Assembly: GCA_001804045.1 (NCBI GenBank)
Contig: MHFD01000018.1
Location: 1-16,179 of the forward strand
Direction of reading: 5' to 3'
From: Omnitrophica bacterium RBG_13_46_9
Lineage (GTDB): Bacteria; Omnitrophota; Gorgyraeia; JABMRN01; RBG-13-46-9
DNA: 16,179 bases
Made by a program: the position numbers and the translations under genes. Shown piece after piece: positions 15,080 through 16,179 of this stretch; within the stretch, counting starts at the first letter, position 1, and each line of letters begins with the position of its first letter. Below the pieces are notes generated by a model, which did no database searches, had not been told where the DNA came from, and was given only the letters and a program-made list of their open reading frames with translations.

Positions 15080-16036
15080 ATGATGGAGAAGGATATCCGT
15101 TTAAACAGCGACGCGGAGGCCCGGAGTCTTTTAGGCAGACACGACGAGAATATAAAGTTAATCGAGAATTCTTTCAAGATCACCTCCGTGTTTCGCGCAG
15201 GCATATTGCGGTTAAAAGGCGAAGCCGACGATGTAGAGAAAGCCGCCTGTGTTATAGAAGAAGTTCTTATAGCGATCCGCGAAGGGATCTATATCAAAAA
15301 ACAGGACCTTAACTACGCGATAAAATCCGCCAGGGAAGATAAAAAGGTCAGATTGCACGACATCTATTTAGACAGGATAGAGATATCCTCCAAAAGGCTT
15401 TATATCATACCTAAAAGCAGTGGCCAAAAAGAATATATTGACGCTATTCGTAAGTACGACATTGTGTTCTGCATAGGCCCGGCGGGCACGGGTAAGACAT
15501 ATCTTGCTATGGCTATGGCTGTCAACGCCCTGAAGAAGAAGATAGTAAGCAGGATTATACTGGCAAGGCCGGCCGTAGAAGCCGGAGAGAGCCTCGGATA
15601 TCTTCCCGGAGATTTGAATGAAAAGGTAACCCCTTATCTTAGACCGCTTTACGATGCCCTATACGATATGGTGGAAAGCAGCATGATACATGAATACATC
15701 CAAAAAGGCATTATAGAGGTTGTTCCTCTGGCTTATATGAGGGGCAGGACATTAAATGATTCTTTCGTAATATTGGACGAAGCCCAGAATTCTACACCGG
15801 AACAGATGAAGATGTTTCTTACCCGTCTGGGATTTGATTCAAAAACGGTCATCACGGGGGATATAACCCAAAGCGATTTACCTAAGAGAATGGTATCGGG
15901 TCTAATAGAGGTCCAGTCTATCCTTGGAGGTATTGAAGGCATAAAATTCGTTTATTTAAAAGGCGAAGATGTCGTAAGACACGAGCTGGTGCAGAAGATT
16001 ATACAGGCATATGAGAATTTAAATAGGGAAGAATAA
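15080..16036 (+). CDS. phoH: PhoH-family ATPase/RNA-processing protein
   Basis: This is a 318-residue cytoplasmic P-loop ATPase of the PhoH family, the usual length. The N-terminal 110 residues form the KH/jag-like part. The ATPase domain has Walker A GPAGTGKT (133-140), the family stretch LARPAVEAGESLGYLPGDL (161-179), RGRTLNDSFVILDEAQN with Walker B (VILDEAQ, 230-236), and the sensor-like VITGDITQSDLP. In bacteria this gene usually stands with ybeY and a 7TM-HD (PgpH/YqfF) gene and is linked to RNA and ribosome quality control. The partial gene downstream fits that order. Two adjacent ATGs (15080, 15083) are possible starts. AGG (15072-15074) gives only a weak ribosome-binding site. Confidence 0.95.
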   Translation: MMEKDIRLNSDAEARSLLGRHDENIKLIENSFKITSVFRAGILRLKGEADDVEKAACVIEEVLIAIREGIYIKKQDLNYAIKSAREDKKVRLHDIYLDRIEISSKRLYIIPKSSGQKEYIDAIRKYDIVFCIGPAGTGKTYLAMAMAVNALKKKIVSRIILARPAVEAGESLGYLPGDLNEKVTPYLRPLYDALYDMVESSMIHEYIQKGIIEVVPLAYMRGRTLNDSFVILDEAQNSTPEQMKMFLTRLGFDSKTVITGDITQSDLPKRMVSGLIEVQSILGGIEGIKFVYLKGEDVVRHELVQKIIQAYENLNREE

Positions 16037-16129
16037 AGTAAGCGATATGAGTAGGGCCGCAGATTCGCGCATAATGTTACATCCGGGCATATGTAATGCG
16101 GAACTATTTATTATGAGAGGGTAAAATCC

Positions 16130-16179
16130 ATGTTCAACTTTAAAGATTTCTTACGCCACATCACAAATAGCCCAAAATC
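16130..16179 (+). CDS. Start of next gene, possibly a 7TM-HD (PgpH/YqfF-like) phosphohydrolase
   Basis: ATG at 16130 opens a frame that is still open at the window edge (MFNFKDFLRHITNSPK). GAGAGGG (16115-16121) sits 8 nt upstream as a plausible ribosome-binding site. Sixteen residues cannot identify a family. The suggestion of a membrane HD-domain protein rests only on the common phoH-yqfF-ybeY gene order. Confidence 0.5.
   Translation, partial: MFNFKDFLRHITNSPK

Noticed and set aside
16047..16124. 25-codon leader ORF between phoH and the next gene
   Set aside because: It has no Shine-Dalgarno site and unremarkable composition. A stop 5 nt before the next ATG could be chance, and no attenuation features are seen.

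Overview
The window is bacterial chromosomal DNA with every convincing gene on the + strand. The gene content best fits an uncultivated lineage of the Candidatus Omnitrophota (OP3) type. The reasons are a giant modular protein of more than 1,860 residues, a GuaB3-type IMPDH-like enzyme, a small 'CASVKTYTF' lipoprotein upstream of phoH, and short AT-rich interspersed repeats of the ATCCGAAATCCGAAAC kind between genes. This placement rests on remembered features of such genomes, not on a search, so it is an inference (about 60% sure). No tRNA, rRNA, CRISPR array, insertion sequence or intact prophage gene was seen.

Region 1 (1-5700) is the 3' part of one enormous reading frame, open from the left edge to 5591 and therefore missing its true start. 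Its product resembles no enzyme I can name. It does hold internal structure: two diverged copies of a module ending in a matrixin-like but catalytically broken HEIG...GL..H motif, a long acidic and helical, more AT-rich segment, three tandem winged-helix-like repeats of about 85-90 residues, and a C-terminal alpha/beta domain. It ends at a probable intrinsic terminator.

Region 2 (5700-7125) is a self-contained transcription unit. A TTGACA promoter and a good Shine-Dalgarno site precede guaB3, a CBS-less IMPDH/GMP-reductase-family enzyme of purine metabolism. It is followed by an imperfect inverted-repeat element that carries a perfect TATAAT just ahead of dnaE.

Region 3 (7126-16179) is a co-directional housekeeping cluster: dnaE (replicative DNA polymerase with an apparently intact PHP exonuclease site), a small unknown protein, an HU-family DNA-binding protein, hisS, aspS, a small lipoprotein, phoH, and the first 16 codons of the next gene. 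Spacing is mostly under 100 bp, so much of this may be one operon linking replication, nucleoid and translation functions. AspRS carries His31 and Gly83, the signature of a non-discriminating enzyme. This predicts that the organism makes Asn-tRNA through GatCAB. No gene-free stretch exceeds about 210 bp.

The best candidate for something undescribed is the giant protein, especially its winged-helix triplet and paired pseudo-metalloprotease modules. I cannot assign it a function.
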